Shown here in pieces: positions 8,912 through 19,177 of a DNA stretch of 64,000 nucleotides; position 1 is the first letter of the stretch, and each line of letters begins with the position of its first letter. The translations under genes were made by a program, and so were the position numbers. The notes under the pieces are model-generated. The model was not told where the DNA came from, ran no database searches, and saw nothing but the letters and a program-made list of their open reading frames with translations. The stretch comes from Geobacteraceae bacterium (GTDB lineage: Bacteria > Desulfobacterota > Desulfuromonadia > Geobacterales > Pseudopelobacteraceae): assembly GCA_027404165.1 (NCBI GenBank), contig DAHZCG010000004.1, forward strand, positions 65,354-129,353, read 5' to 3'.

Positions 8912-10894
8912 CTATCGCAGCGCCTCCGCCACAACTTCTGCAATATCCTTAACCCTGCACTTGTCAGCTGCGCCCAAATCCTTAAGCCCGTCCTCCATCA
9001 TGGTCATACAAAAAGGACAACTGACGCAGAGTGTATCTGGTTGCAGCTGCATGGCTTCTTTGACCCGTTCCAGATTAATTCTGCCACCGGTCTGCTCTTC
9101 CATCCACATTCTTCCGCCACCGCCGCCGCAACAGTAACCATTTTCATGGTTGCGGTCGAATTCGCCCGGTGACTTGCCGGTTGCTGCTGCCAGTACTGCT
9201 CGCGGTGCTTCGTAGACGTCATTATGACGGCCAAGGTAACATGAATCGTGGAAGATAATGTTGCCCTGCTCTGACAGTTTGGAAAATTTGAGTTTGCCGC
9301 TCTCAACCAATTGAGCTATCAGCTGGGAATGGTGTAGTACCTCTATTTCTAGACTATACTGCCGGTAATCGTTTCTCAGAGTACTGAAACAATGAGGGCA
9401 CTGTGTAATGATTTTTGAAACGCCGCGTTCCTTGAAAAGCGCAACATTCTCTTTGGCCATTTTATCAAATACAAATTCATTTCCGAGCCGCCGGACGCTG
9501 TCACCACAGCACTGCTCATCCTTCCCCAACAGGCCCCAGGAAACCCCGGCGCTATCAAGGATCGTCGCCAGTGCGACGGTAACGTGCTTGTTGCGACTGT
9601 CGAAAGCGCCTGAGCAGCCAACGAAAAAGAGATATTCTGTTTCGCCTTGTTTAAAGGAGCGGTCACCAAGCTGGCTGCTCCATTTGGTCCGCTCTGACGG
9701 GGCAAGGCCCCATGGATTGCTGCGCTGCTCCATGTTTTCAAACAGGTTAAGCAGCTCTTCAGGAAACTGCGCCTTCTCCTGAACAAGATGGCGGCGCAAC
9801 TTGATGATTTTAGGCATCTGCTCGATCAACACCGGGCATACCGAGGTGCAGGCCCCGCAGGTGGTACAGGACCAGATGGCCTCATCGCTGATGGTTCCGT
9901 TTGCAGACTCGCCAATCAACGGCAACTCGCTACCTTGCCCCTTCTTTATCGCAGGACCGTTTTTAAGCAGGTTGAGTTTGATGTCATGGACAACGCGACG
10001 TGGATTGAGCGGCTTACCGGTGTTGTGGGCCGGGCAGAGATCCTGGCAGCGGCCGCACTCGGTACAAGTCAGAGAGTCGAGCAGGTCTTTCCAGCTGAAG
10101 TGATCGACACTGCAGACGCCATAGCGGGCCCCTTTTACAAAGGTTTCTCGCGGCTGCGTATTAGGCTTTTCCAGGCTCCGGAAATAGCAGTTGGGGATGG
10201 CGGTCAGGATATGCATATGCTTGCTGCGGGGGAGCAGATTCATGAACAGCAGCAGAATCAGGGCATGCACCCACCATGAAGCTTGAATCACACGTAACAC
10301 AGTTGAATCGGAGAGCCCATGCAGCGGCATGGACAGCGCCGTTGAAATCGGCCGCCATGCATCTGTCTGTCCCGCTGCGATGTGGGCAGCATTTAGCAGA
10401 AAGAAAGCCACCATCAGGGTGGCGATCAGTGCCAAAATCAGCAGAGCTTCAAAACTTGCAGGCTTGGTGTAGTCGTTACCCAGATATTCCGGCGGGAAAA
10501 AGAGACGGCGGGCAAACGCAACAACTACAGCCCCCAAAGCGATCAGGGAAACAAGATCAAATACCAGTGCCAGAACATGATGCAGTGGCGGTGGCAGAAT
10601 AGTCGCAAAGCTTAATCCGGGGATCAACCCCTCCAGCATAAACTCACCATTAGCAAGCAACAAAAACATGAATGCCCAGAACAGCAGGAAGTGATTAACG
10701 CCGTATGGCCGTGCCAGCACACGTTTCTGGGCAAAGGCGTAGCTGAACATGCCGAGCAGGCGGTCGCCGGGGTTGTCAAATCGATTCTCCGCCCCTCCGA
10801 TGGCTACGAGTCGCACACGCTGGTAGCAGCCGAATATAAAGAATAATGCAGAAACTGAAAATGCGGCTATGAAAACGCTTTGATGTAAAGACAT
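8912..10894 (-). CDS. Membrane CCG-domain Fe-S oxidoreductase 2 (ETF:quinone-reductase type, DUF224/EMO-like)
   Basis: The protein has about 660 residues. An N-terminal membrane half resembles nitrate-reductase gamma (b-type heme) subunits, with about six hydrophobic helices. It is followed by two [4Fe-4S] motifs (CTECGRCQDLCP, CTTCGACTSVCP) and two CCG domains (DEQCCGDSVRR with TQCPHC; HDSCYLGR, CCGGGGGR, SCPFC). Proteins of this HdrD/DUF224 type are known or proposed to pass electrons from reduced ETF to menaquinone during acyl-CoA oxidation. It is the last gene of operon A, 27 bases after the ferredoxin-type EtfA. ATG at 10894 follows GGGG at good spacing; 10906 is an alternative start. 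The frame continues after the TAG stop. Confidence 0.88.
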   Translation of the reverse strand: MSLHQSVFIAAFSVSALFFIFGCYQRVRLVAIGGAENRFDNPGDRLLGMFSYAFAQKRVLARPYGVNHFLLFWAFMFLLLANGEFMLEGLIPGLSFATILPPPLHHVLALVFDLVSLIALGAVVVAFARRLFFPPEYLGNDYTKPASFEALLILALIATLMVAFFLLNAAHIAAGQTDAWRPISTALSMPLHGLSDSTVLRVIQASWWVHALILLLFMNLLPRSKHMHILTAIPNCYFRSLEKPNTQPRETFVKGARYGVCSVDHFSWKDLLDSLTCTECGRCQDLCPAHNTGKPLNPRRVVHDIKLNLLKNGPAIKKGQGSELPLIGESANGTISDEAIWSCTTCGACTSVCPVLIEQMPKIIKLRRHLVQEKAQFPEELLNLFENMEQRSNPWGLAPSERTKWSSQLGDRSFKQGETEYLFFVGCSGAFDSRNKHVTVALATILDSAGVSWGLLGKDEQCCGDSVRRLGNEFVFDKMAKENVALFKERGVSKIITQCPHCFSTLRNDYRQYSLEIEVLHHSQLIAQLVESGKLKFSKLSEQGNIIFHDSCYLGRHNDVYEAPRAVLAAATGKSPGEFDRNHENGYCCGGGGGRMWMEEQTGGRINLERVKEAMQLQPDTLCVSCPFCMTMMEDGLKDLGAADKCRVKDIAEVVAEALR

Positions 10895-10920
10895 GTGGTA
10901 CCCCATACAATATTTACGCC

Positions 10921-12273
10921 TCAGGCGGCTTCTCTGTTGGGCTCGAAGCAGCTGTTTTTACACCTGAGTTCACGAATTCTCTTGATGAATGCCGGTACGA
11001 TCTGGAACAGGTCACCGACTACCCCGTAGGTGGCCACCTGAAATATGGGCGCCTCAGGGTCGCGGTTAATGGCGATTATGACATCGGAGTCCTGCATACC
11101 AACCATGTGCTGAATAGCGCCCGAGATGCCACAGGCAATATATATTTTCGGGCGGACTGTCTTGCCGGTCTGGCCGACCTGCCGGCTATGAGAGATCCAT
11201 CCGGCATCGACAGCGCTGCGTGACGCTCCAACCACACCACCCAGTTCATCGGCAAGCTCTTGAAGCAGGGCAAAATTATCTTTGTTCATCAGGCCGCGCC
11301 CACCTGAAATGACGATCTCGGCGGCAGCGACATCAACCTGGTCCTTACCGTCACGGTCGTTGATGATTTCCAGGATTTTAACCAGAACATTCTCTTCGAG
11401 CGGGGCATACACCTCTCGAATCACGTCGCCTTTTCTGCCTGGCCTGAACTCGGGCATTTGCATGACATGTGGCCGCACGGTTGCCATCTGCGGTCGGTAT
11501 TTGTCGCACATGATGGTCGCCATAATGTTGCCGCCAAAGGCGGGACGGGTCTGCATCAAGTTACGCGTGCCATCGATTCCCAATCCGGTACAGTCAGCGG
11601 TAAGCCCGGTTTTGACCACGGTTGCCACCGCACCGGCCAGATCACGCCCCTGTGCAGTTGCACCCATCAGAATCACCTCTGGGCGATGTTTTGCAATCAG
11701 ATGACAAATCGCGTCTGAATAGGGTTGAGTGCGGTAGTTTTTATAAACCGGTGCATCCAGGACAATCGCTCTGTCAGCACCATGTCCGAAGGCATCACTG
11801 GAAAGATGTCCGACATTATCGCCAATAATGACCGCACTGAGTTGAACCCTCAGGGTTTTGGCCAGGTCGGTTCCGGCCCCCAGCAATTCCCAGGAAACTT
11901 TGGCCGTTACGCCCTCATACTGCTCGATAACGACCCATACGCCGCGATACGTGGCAAGCATTTCCTTAATCCGCTGACCTTCTTCGTCAAGTTCCTCTTC
12001 AACTGCGCCGCCGGACTCCTGGGCCAACCCGGCCAGCAACTTCTGCTCTTCGGGCGTGAAGTAGATCTCCAGGGCGGTCGCCGGGCATATTTTTACGCAT
12101 TTCAGGCAGCCGATACACTTTGCACTTTCGATGATCGGTTCACCGGAGTCGGTCATTTCGATGCAGTTGACCGGGCATGCACTTTGGCAACGGGCACCGC
12201 AGCCGATGCAGGTGCCTTCGATCAGAGTGGCGACACCGCGTGGCTTTTTACGTTCTGGTTTCAATTCGCTCAT
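10921..12273 (-). CDS. etfA: Electron transfer flavoprotein alpha subunit with N-terminal ferredoxin domain
   Basis: This EtfA is 450 residues, against about 320 for a plain one. The extra N-terminus (about 10-75) is a two-[4Fe-4S] ferredoxin module with CIGCGARCQSACP and CIGCLKCVKICP. The remainder has the EtfA nucleotide-binding N domain and the FAD domain near the C terminus (SGGRGLMNKDNF, SRSAVDAGWISHSRQVGQTG, YIACGISGAIQH). EtfA proteins with a ferredoxin head occur in electron-bifurcating systems such as caffeyl-CoA reductase and in Fe-S-oxidoreductase-linked clusters. The partner EtfB starts 31 bases upstream, and the CCG oxidoreductase follows. The clusters may wire FAD to the membrane Fe-S protein. 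Confidence 0.93.
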   Translation of the reverse strand: MSELKPERKKPRGVATLIEGTCIGCGARCQSACPVNCIEMTDSGEPIIESAKCIGCLKCVKICPATALEIYFTPEEQKLLAGLAQESGGAVEEELDEEGQRIKEMLATYRGVWVVIEQYEGVTAKVSWELLGAGTDLAKTLRVQLSAVIIGDNVGHLSSDAFGHGADRAIVLDAPVYKNYRTQPYSDAICHLIAKHRPEVILMGATAQGRDLAGAVATVVKTGLTADCTGLGIDGTRNLMQTRPAFGGNIMATIMCDKYRPQMATVRPHVMQMPEFRPGRKGDVIREVYAPLEENVLVKILEIINDRDGKDQVDVAAAEIVISGGRGLMNKDNFALLQELADELGGVVGASRSAVDAGWISHSRQVGQTGKTVRPKIYIACGISGAIQHMVGMQDSDVIIAINRDPEAPIFQVATYGVVGDLFQIVPAFIKRIRELRCKNSCFEPNREAA

Positions 12274-12303
12274 AGCTGGTCAAACCTTTTTATTATGGGT
12301 TTG

Positions 12304-13116
12304 TTATACTGTCAGCAGTTCTTTGCCGAGCAGCTTGTCAATCAACAGGTTAGTTGTCCCTACCGGATCAGTAATACCATCGCCAATGATTTCACCTTGA
12401 TCCCGCTCAGGCGAAAATATCTTGCTGACCCAGGTCGGCGAGCCCTTGAGCCCGATCGTATTGACGTCAAGTTTGAGAACGGTATTATCCCAAACCTTGA
12501 TTTTCATCTCATCCGCTGCAATTCTCATCGACACTACCGGATAACGGGGACGGTTGAGCTCCCGGACGACCGTAATCATAACCGGCAACGGAGCTTCAAC
12601 TATTTCGTGCCGCCCTTCCAGTTTGCGCCGCACCTTGATAGTTTTGCGCAGGAAATCTATGGACTCGATTTTGTCTACCAGGGTCAGTTGGCTGAAACCC
12701 AGACGGGATGCAATGCCGGGTCCGACCTGAGCGGTGTCACCGTCGATGGTCTGCTTGCCGCAGAAAACGATGCCGACCTCGTCCTGTTTATTGAGACGCT
12801 CGATGGCGGCCGAGAGTACCTTGCTGGTGGCAAGGGTATCGGCTCCGCCAAAACAACGGTCAGACAGCAGTATCGCTTCATCAACTCCACGTGCATACGC
12901 CTTGCGCAACGTGGCTTCAGCATTGGGAGGCCCCATGGATAGTGCAACTGAGCACAGACCGTAACGATCCTTAAGCCTCAGGCTTTCTTCCAGTGCATGG
13001 GAATCATACGGATTGATAATAAACGGTATGCCGTCCCGGATCAGGGTATTGGTAACCGGATCTATTTTCACCTGTGTTGTATCCGGTACCTGTTTGATGC
13101 AGGAGATTACAAGCAT
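12304..13116 (-). CDS. etfB: Electron transfer flavoprotein beta subunit (second pair)
   Basis: The protein has 270 residues. MLVISCIKQVPDT is the family start, and the AMP/FAD-binding beta subunit core includes GKQTIDGDTAQVGPGIASRLG. That GKQ-IDGDTAQVGP form is typical of the EtfB group that contains the bifurcating enzymes, and it differs from the TGMQSQDRGSAQVG form in the other EtfB of this operon. RELNRPRYPVVSM is the conserved EtfB loop. It sits between sucD (14 bases upstream) and the ferredoxin-type EtfA. The start follows GGAG. The functional type is inferred from motif resemblance only. Confidence 0.92.
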   Translation of the reverse strand: MLVISCIKQVPDTTQVKIDPVTNTLIRDGIPFIINPYDSHALEESLRLKDRYGLCSVALSMGPPNAEATLRKAYARGVDEAILLSDRCFGGADTLATSKVLSAAIERLNKQDEVGIVFCGKQTIDGDTAQVGPGIASRLGFSQLTLVDKIESIDFLRKTIKVRRKLEGRHEIVEAPLPVMITVVRELNRPRYPVVSMRIAADEMKIKVWDNTVLKLDVNTIGLKGSPTWVSKIFSPERDQGEIIGDGITDPVGTTNLLIDKLLGKELLTV

Positions 13117-13130
13117 GATAGCTGCTCCAC

Positions 13131-13999
13131 CTATGGTTTATAAATCTTCAACAGCGCCTGCGCCATCTCGGCAGGACTGGCCGCGACACTGATGCCGCAC
13201 TCTTTTAGTGTCTCTACCTTTTCAGTTGCCGTACCCTTGCCGCCGGAGATAATAGCGCCGGCATGCCCCATGCGCTTGCCGGGAGGAGCGGTGATGCCGA
13301 CGATGTAGGCTGCTACCGGTTTGGTCATATGCTCTTTAATGAAGTATGCCGCATCTTCTTCAGAGGTGCCGCCGATCTCGCCGATCATGATGACCGCATC
13401 GGTGTCCGGATCAGCCTGAAACAGCCGCAGCACGTCCAGATGATTGGTGCCGTTGACCGGATCGCCGCCGATGCCGACGCAGGTGGATTGGCCAAGTCCC
13501 AGACAGGTCAGCTGCCAGACCGCTTCATAGGTGAGCGTGCCGGAGCGGGAAACAACGCCGACCCTGCCCGGTTTATGGATATAGCCTGGCATGATGCCGA
13601 TCTTGCACTGGCCGGGGGTGATGACGCCGGGACAGTTCGGACCGATCAGACGGGTTTTCTTCCCCTGCATGAAGTGTTTGACCTTGACCATGTCGAGGAC
13701 CGGTATCCCTTCGGTAATGCAGCAGACCAGTTCGATCCCGGCGTCAACCGCTTCCATGATGGAGTCGGCGGCGAATGGTGGTGGTACGTAGATGACCGAG
13801 GCGGTAGCACCGGTCTTTTCAATAGCTTCCTTGACGGTGTCGAATACCGGGAAGCCGTCAACATTTGTGCCGCCTTTGCCAGGGGTCACGCCGCCGACCA
13901 TCCGGGTGCCATATTCACGGGCTCCCTGCGCATGAAAGAGTCCGGTAGCGCCGGTGATCCCCTGGGTAATTACTTTGGTGCTTTTATCAATCATGATGC

Positions 14000-14003
<4 letters not shown>
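13131..14003 (-). CDS. sucD: Succinyl-CoA synthetase alpha subunit
   Basis: This alpha subunit (290 residues, normal length) carries the CoA site and the phospho-histidine. [14 protein letters not shown] is the CoA-binding start, [11 protein letters not shown] is conserved, and the active-site His is in [17 protein letters not shown]. With SucC it interconverts succinyl-CoA plus ADP/GDP and succinate plus ATP/GTP. Its ATG overlaps the sucC stop as ATGA, so translation is coupled. The position between two etfBA pairs suggests that it harvests ATP from succinyl-CoA, or from a related acyl-CoA, formed during acyl-CoA oxidation. Confidence 0.96.
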
Positions 14004-15172
<1,169 letters not shown>

Positions 15173-15212
15173 GTCGATCTCCTCAGATGAGTTTAAATCT
15201 TAATTTAAAATC

Positions 15213-16124
15213 CTATCTCGCCAGTTTCGCCGTCAGCGCCGGCACAAACTGCATCACATCCGCGACTACCAGCACATCGGCGATTTCTCCGATAGGAGCA
15301 TCCTTATCCTTGTTGATCGCCACGATGAAGTCCGACTTCTTCATCCCGGCCAGATGCTGGATGGCTCCCGAGACGCCGCAGGCAACATACAGCTTCGGTG
15401 ACACCGTCTGACCGGTGGTGCCGACCTGATGACTGTGACTTACCCACTCGGCATCGACTACCGGACGGCTGGCGCCCAGTTCGCCGCCAAGCGCCGTGGC
15501 CAGAGCCTGGATAACCGGAATATTATCCTTCTTGCCGACGCCGCGCCCGGCGGAAACGATGATCTCCGCCTTGCCCAGATCCACATCCTTCTTTTCGGCC
15601 GGTTCATAGCCGATGAATTCAAGTGCGCCGTTGCCTGTCGCCGCCAGCTTCTGGACGTCTGGCGTGCCGCCCGGCTGTTTTGCCGTGAAGGCGCCGGCCT
15701 GAATCGTTATCACCGCTTTTGCGGTGACAGGCTTGACACTGCGGCGCATTTTGGCGTTGCAGCAACCGACTTCGAAGCCGCCATCAGCAATGGCGATCAC
15801 TTCCGATATCTGGGCGATCTTCAGCGCGGCAGCAACACGCGGAGCCAGATCCCAGCCGTAGGATGAGTGGAGGAAGACGATGTAGTCCGGGCTTTCTTTC
15901 TGTACCGCATCAAGGATCAGCTTTTTGTGCAGATCGGGATTATATTCTCCGCAGGTTGCGGCATCGGCCAGATGGAGCGTGCCGCCGTAGGCGGGCAGTT
16001 GACTGTCACTCCCGACCAGCAGCATGGCGGTTTCGGCACCCAACTCTCCGGCAAAGCCGAGCAGTTCGTACGTGGATTCGAGCAGTTTTCCTTCGCGGGA
16101 TTCACCGATCAATAGTGTTTTCAT
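15213..16124 (-). CDS. etfA: Electron transfer flavoprotein alpha subunit (first pair, no ferredoxin domain)
   Basis: This is a short EtfA of 303 residues. It lacks the ferredoxin head of the second EtfA but keeps the FAD-binding C domain: [48 protein letters not shown], and the C-terminal [14 protein letters not shown]. It forms a heterodimer with the EtfB encoded nine bases upstream and takes electrons from acyl-CoA dehydrogenases. Having two different EtfA types in one operon implies two distinct electron routes or partner enzymes. Confidence 0.95.
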   Translation of the reverse strand: MKTLLIGESREGKLLESTYELLGFAGELGAETAMLLVGSDSQLPAYGGTLHLADAATCGEYNPDLHKKLILDAVQKESPDYIVFLHSSYGWDLAPRVAAALKIAQISEVIAIADGGFEVGCCNAKMRRSVKPVTAKAVITIQAGAFTAKQPGGTPDVQKLAATGNGALEFIGYEPAEKKDVDLGKAEIIVSAGRGVGKKDNIPVIQALATALGGELGASRPVVDAEWVSHSHQVGTTGQTVSPKLYVACGVSGAIQHLAGMKKSDFIVAINKDKDAPIGEIADVLVVADVMQFVPALTAKLAR

Positions 16125-16133
16125 GGACGTCTC

Positions 16134-16910
16134 CTATCTCAATACCGCTGTTTTGTCTTTGAGGATCGCTATCACCTTCTCCACCATATCTCCCACATCG
16201 CCTTCGAGGACAATGCCGCCCCTTTTTTTTGCCGGTGGATGGAAGCTGGTGGTGGTTGCCAGCGGTTCTTCCGCCTGCAGTTCGGCAACCGGAATGACGA
16301 TGATCTCCTTCTTCTTGGCCTTCATGATGTTGGGGAGGGTCGGGTAGCGCGGTACGTTGAGTCCCAGTTGGCAGGTGACCAGAGCCGGGGTCTTCAGTTT
16401 AACGACCCCTTTGATGCCTCCTTCCAGTTCACGTTTGGCGGTGATGGTGCCGTTGTCGTAGTCGAAGCCGACGATTGTGGTGGTGCAGGCAAAGCCGAGC
16501 AGTTCGGCTACGGTGACGCCGACCTGTGCCGAGCCGCGGTCCTGGGACTGCATGCCGGTGAAGATGATGTCGAAGTTTTTATCCTTGGCATACGTTGCTA
16601 TGATCGAGGCGATCTGCCACGGGTCTTTGGCGGATGCGGCAGGGTCCTGGATATGGGCGGCGTTGTCGCATCCCATGGCAAGGGATTTCTTGATTGCTTC
16701 AACGACACGGTCCGGGCCGATTGAGAGAACGGTCAGTTCGCAGCCGTCACCCAGTTTCTCCCGCAACTGGACAGCCTGCTCCACGGCGTATTCGTCATAT
16801 TCGTTCATACGGAAGGCCAGGTCGGTTTCGTTGTACCAGACACCTTCGGCGTTCGGCTTGAAGCGGGATTCCAGATCGGGGACCTGTTTGATGCAGACAA
16901 GCAGTTTCAT
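16134..16910 (-). CDS. etfB: Electron transfer flavoprotein beta subunit (first pair)
   Basis: The protein has 258 residues. MKLLVCIKQVPDLESRFKPN starts the fold. LAMGCDNAAHIQD and GMQSQDRGSAQVGVTVAELLG form the nucleotide-binding region, and GLNVPRYPTLPNIMKAKKK carries the EtfB recognition loop that docks onto acyl-CoA dehydrogenases. The QSQD form resembles classical, non-bifurcating EtfB. A strong AGGAGG precedes the ATG. A 130-bp spacer with a long imperfect inverted repeat separates it from the Fe-S oxidoreductase gene upstream. Confidence 0.95.
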   Translation of the reverse strand: MKLLVCIKQVPDLESRFKPNAEGVWYNETDLAFRMNEYDEYAVEQAVQLREKLGDGCELTVLSIGPDRVVEAIKKSLAMGCDNAAHIQDPAASAKDPWQIASIIATYAKDKNFDIIFTGMQSQDRGSAQVGVTVAELLGFACTTTIVGFDYDNGTITAKRELEGGIKGVVKLKTPALVTCQLGLNVPRYPTLPNIMKAKKKEIIVIPVAELQAEEPLATTTSFHPPAKKRGGIVLEGDVGDMVEKVIAILKDKTAVLR

Positions 16911-16937
16911 GGTGTTACCTCCTGTAAAAATCGTTTA

Positions 16938-17036
16938 TCCACGAAAGGCACTAACTACACGAAAATGAAGCAAAACTTGAATGCAGTTTTTGTTTTTTCT
17001 CAGTTTTCTTCGTGACTTTCGTGTCTTTTGTGGACA
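16938..17036. repeat. Long imperfect inverted repeat with CACGAA units
   Basis: The arms 16938-16977 and 17002-17036 are imperfect reverse complements built from repeated CCACGAAAGGCAC / CACGAAAGTCACGAAG units. They form a large hairpin between Fe-S oxidoreductase 1 and etfB 1. It resembles the CACGAA-type intergenic repeats seen in many environmental genomes. It lacks a T run, so it is more likely an mRNA-processing or stability element, or a small mobile repeat, than a simple terminator. Confidence 0.6.
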
Positions 17037-17041
17037 GTTTT

Positions 17042-19027
17042 TTAAGCTGTTATTCTCTCCGCTACGATTTCGGCCAAATCCCTTACCTGCAGCTTTCCTT
17101 CTGCCCCGCCGGTCTTGATGCCGTCCTCGAACATGGTGAGGCAGAAAGGACAGGTGGATACCAGCAGCGGCGCGCCGGTATCCACGGCCATTTTGACCCT
17201 GGCTTCGCTGATCTTGCTTCCCAGCTTTTCCTCGGCAATGATACGGCCACCACCGGCGCTACAGCAGAAACTGTCGCAGCCATTTTTATCCATCTCGGTG
17301 ATTGTTCCGCCAGCCTGGCTAAGAATAGCGCGGGGCTGCTCGATGATGCCCATGTAGCGGCCCAGGTAGCAGGAGTCGTGATAGGTGAATGTAAACGGCT
17401 CCGGTGTCAGTTTGAGCCTACCGCGATTAAGCAGGGTGTTGATGTAGGTGCTGTAATGTTCAACCGGAACGTCTAATCCGAGATCTTTGTAATCGCGTGC
17501 CAAGGTGTTGAAGCAGTGCGGGCAGGTGGTGACGATCTTTTTGACGTTATAGGCTTTAATCAGCTCGATATTTTCGTTCGCAGTCATCTGGTAGAGATAT
17601 TCGTTGCCCAGCTTTCTGACCGGCTCCCCGCAGCACTTTTCTTCTTTGCCGAGGATGCCGACTTTTACTCCGGCCGAGTTACAGATCGTAATGAAGTTCT
17701 TGGCAATAGCCTGATTGCGCTTGTCAAAGGAGGCGTAGCAGCCGACGAAATAGAGGATATCGACGTCGGCATCCTGCTCCATAATAGTTATCTGCAGCCC
17801 CTCCGCCCAATCGCCGCGTGCGGCGTAGGTGAGGCCGAAGGGGTTGCCGTTGACTTCGATGTTGCTGACGGCGGTGCGTACTTCGTCACCGGGAAAGGCG
17901 CCTTCCATGAGGGTCAGGTTACGGCGCATCTCCAGAATTTTGTTGACGTGTTCGATGTTGGCGGGACAGACATCCTGACAGGCGCGGCAGGTGGTACAGG
18001 ACCAGAGTGCCTCCTGGCTGACGGTATCTGACAAACTGCCCCTGGGGTTACCTTCGGCCAGCTCACCGATCTGATTCACAATCTTCATCGGCGAGAGCGG
18101 CTTGTCGGTCGCATACGCAGGGCACCGATCCTGGCAGCGTTTGCAGGAGGTGCAGGCATCGGCATCAAAGATGTCCTTCCAGCTGAGATCGCTGATGGTG
18201 GCGGCGCCGAATTGTTCGACCGAATCGTCTTCGAGGTTGATGGTGGCGATGAACCCTTTTGGCTCAAAGGGGGCCAGAAAGGCATTGGCGCTGGTGGTGA
18301 AGATATGGCGCAGTTTGGTATAGGGGATCGCACAGAAGAAGCCGAGCACTAGGGCGAAGTGCAGCCACCAAAGGATTTTATGGCTGACGAGCAGTGTGCC
18401 GGTCGTCATGGTGGTGAAGAGCTGTCCTGCCAACAGGCCGCCGGGTGAGAAGCGGGCCAGTTCGGGATTCTGCTGCAATTCGGTGGCCGCCATGCGGGCC
18501 CCTTCGATGAGGAATCCGGTGATGAGGATGGCGAACAGCAGTTGCAGGACGATGTAGTCATCCTTTACGATTTCCAGTCCTTCGGGCTGGATGATAAATC
18601 TGCGGATGAAGAGTCCTGCCAGCATGACTATTGCCACGATGCCGGCAATGTCCAGCGCCAGCGAGAAGCCTTTGTAGAATTCGCCGGAGAGCAGGTTTAA
18701 CTGTAACAGCGGGGTGAAAAAGTCGGCCTGGATCATGACCAGCATCGTGCCGGCAAAGAGGATCAGGAAACTCCAGAAGAAGATGGAGTGGAATATGCCG
18801 CCATCGGTGACCCGGTAGATTTTTGACTGGCTGAATACTTCACCAATCATCCGTTTGACCCGTTCGTCGAAGCGATCAAAACGGTCAAGCGCTTTGCCCT
18901 GACGCCAGATCGGCAGGCGCTGCCAGAATCCCCGGACCATTACCCCGATGGCGGCAAAGGCCAGTATGTACATCGGGACGACAACGCCATGGCCGATGTT
19001 CCAATAAATTTGACGGGTTGCTTCCAT
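17042..19027 (-). CDS. Membrane CCG-domain Fe-S oxidoreductase 1 (ETF:quinone-reductase type, DUF224/EMO-like)
   Basis: This 661-residue protein is the first gene of operon A. The N-terminal half has about six membrane helices with His residues suited to b-heme (IGHGVVVPMY, ILWWLHFALVLGFF). It is followed by CTSCKRCQDRCP and CTTCRACQDVCP clusters and two CCG domains (EKCCGEPVRKLG, TTCPHCFN; HDSCYLGRYMG, FCCSAGGGR, STCPFC). The second domain has CCSAGGG in place of CCG. It probably moves electrons from the adjacent ETF to menaquinone. GAGG lies six bases before ATG. A -35 TTGACA with a LiuR-like motif lies 60 bases upstream. Confidence 0.9.
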   Translation of the reverse strand: MEATRQIYWNIGHGVVVPMYILAFAAIGVMVRGFWQRLPIWRQGKALDRFDRFDERVKRMIGEVFSQSKIYRVTDGGIFHSIFFWSFLILFAGTMLVMIQADFFTPLLQLNLLSGEFYKGFSLALDIAGIVAIVMLAGLFIRRFIIQPEGLEIVKDDYIVLQLLFAILITGFLIEGARMAATELQQNPELARFSPGGLLAGQLFTTMTTGTLLVSHKILWWLHFALVLGFFCAIPYTKLRHIFTTSANAFLAPFEPKGFIATINLEDDSVEQFGAATISDLSWKDIFDADACTSCKRCQDRCPAYATDKPLSPMKIVNQIGELAEGNPRGSLSDTVSQEALWSCTTCRACQDVCPANIEHVNKILEMRRNLTLMEGAFPGDEVRTAVSNIEVNGNPFGLTYAARGDWAEGLQITIMEQDADVDILYFVGCYASFDKRNQAIAKNFITICNSAGVKVGILGKEEKCCGEPVRKLGNEYLYQMTANENIELIKAYNVKKIVTTCPHCFNTLARDYKDLGLDVPVEHYSTYINTLLNRGRLKLTPEPFTFTYHDSCYLGRYMGIIEQPRAILSQAGGTITEMDKNGCDSFCCSAGGGRIIAEEKLGSKISEARVKMAVDTGAPLLVSTCPFCLTMFEDGIKTGGAEGKLQVRDLAEIVAERITA

Positions 19028-19065
19028 AGGTGGCCTCGCGAATGAAATAATATAACCGTACCCCC

Positions 19066-19094
19066 TAACTACTTTAACTTAACGTTCATGTCAA
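19066..19094 (-). promoter_or_regulatory. Operon A promoter with LiuR/MerR-like site 1
   Basis: Read on the minus strand, -35 TTGACA (19094-19089) and -10 TAGTTA (19071-19066) are 17 bp apart. The 16-bp motif TTAACGTTCATGTCAA (plus strand 19079-19094) covers the -35 and the first part of the spacer, and it lies in a larger imperfect palindrome beginning ACTTTAACTTAACG. The same motif precedes operons B, C, D, E and merR1. Confidence 0.6.
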
Positions 19095-19177
19095 GTAGAA
19101 AAAACTCTTTCATTCCAGGGAGCGCGTTCAAACAAATATACAAAAGAAAGTCACCGGGATCTGCTCCAGGTGACGCT

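Noticed and set aside
11725..12942. 405-codon plus-strand ORF across etfB and etfA
   Set aside because: Fully antisense to two recognisable ETF genes. Its length reflects the codon bias of the real genes, and the product resembles nothing known.
16938..17036. CACGAA repeats considered as a CRISPR array
   Set aside because: The units are too short and irregular, with no constant spacer length and no cas genes. The layout is an inverted repeat.
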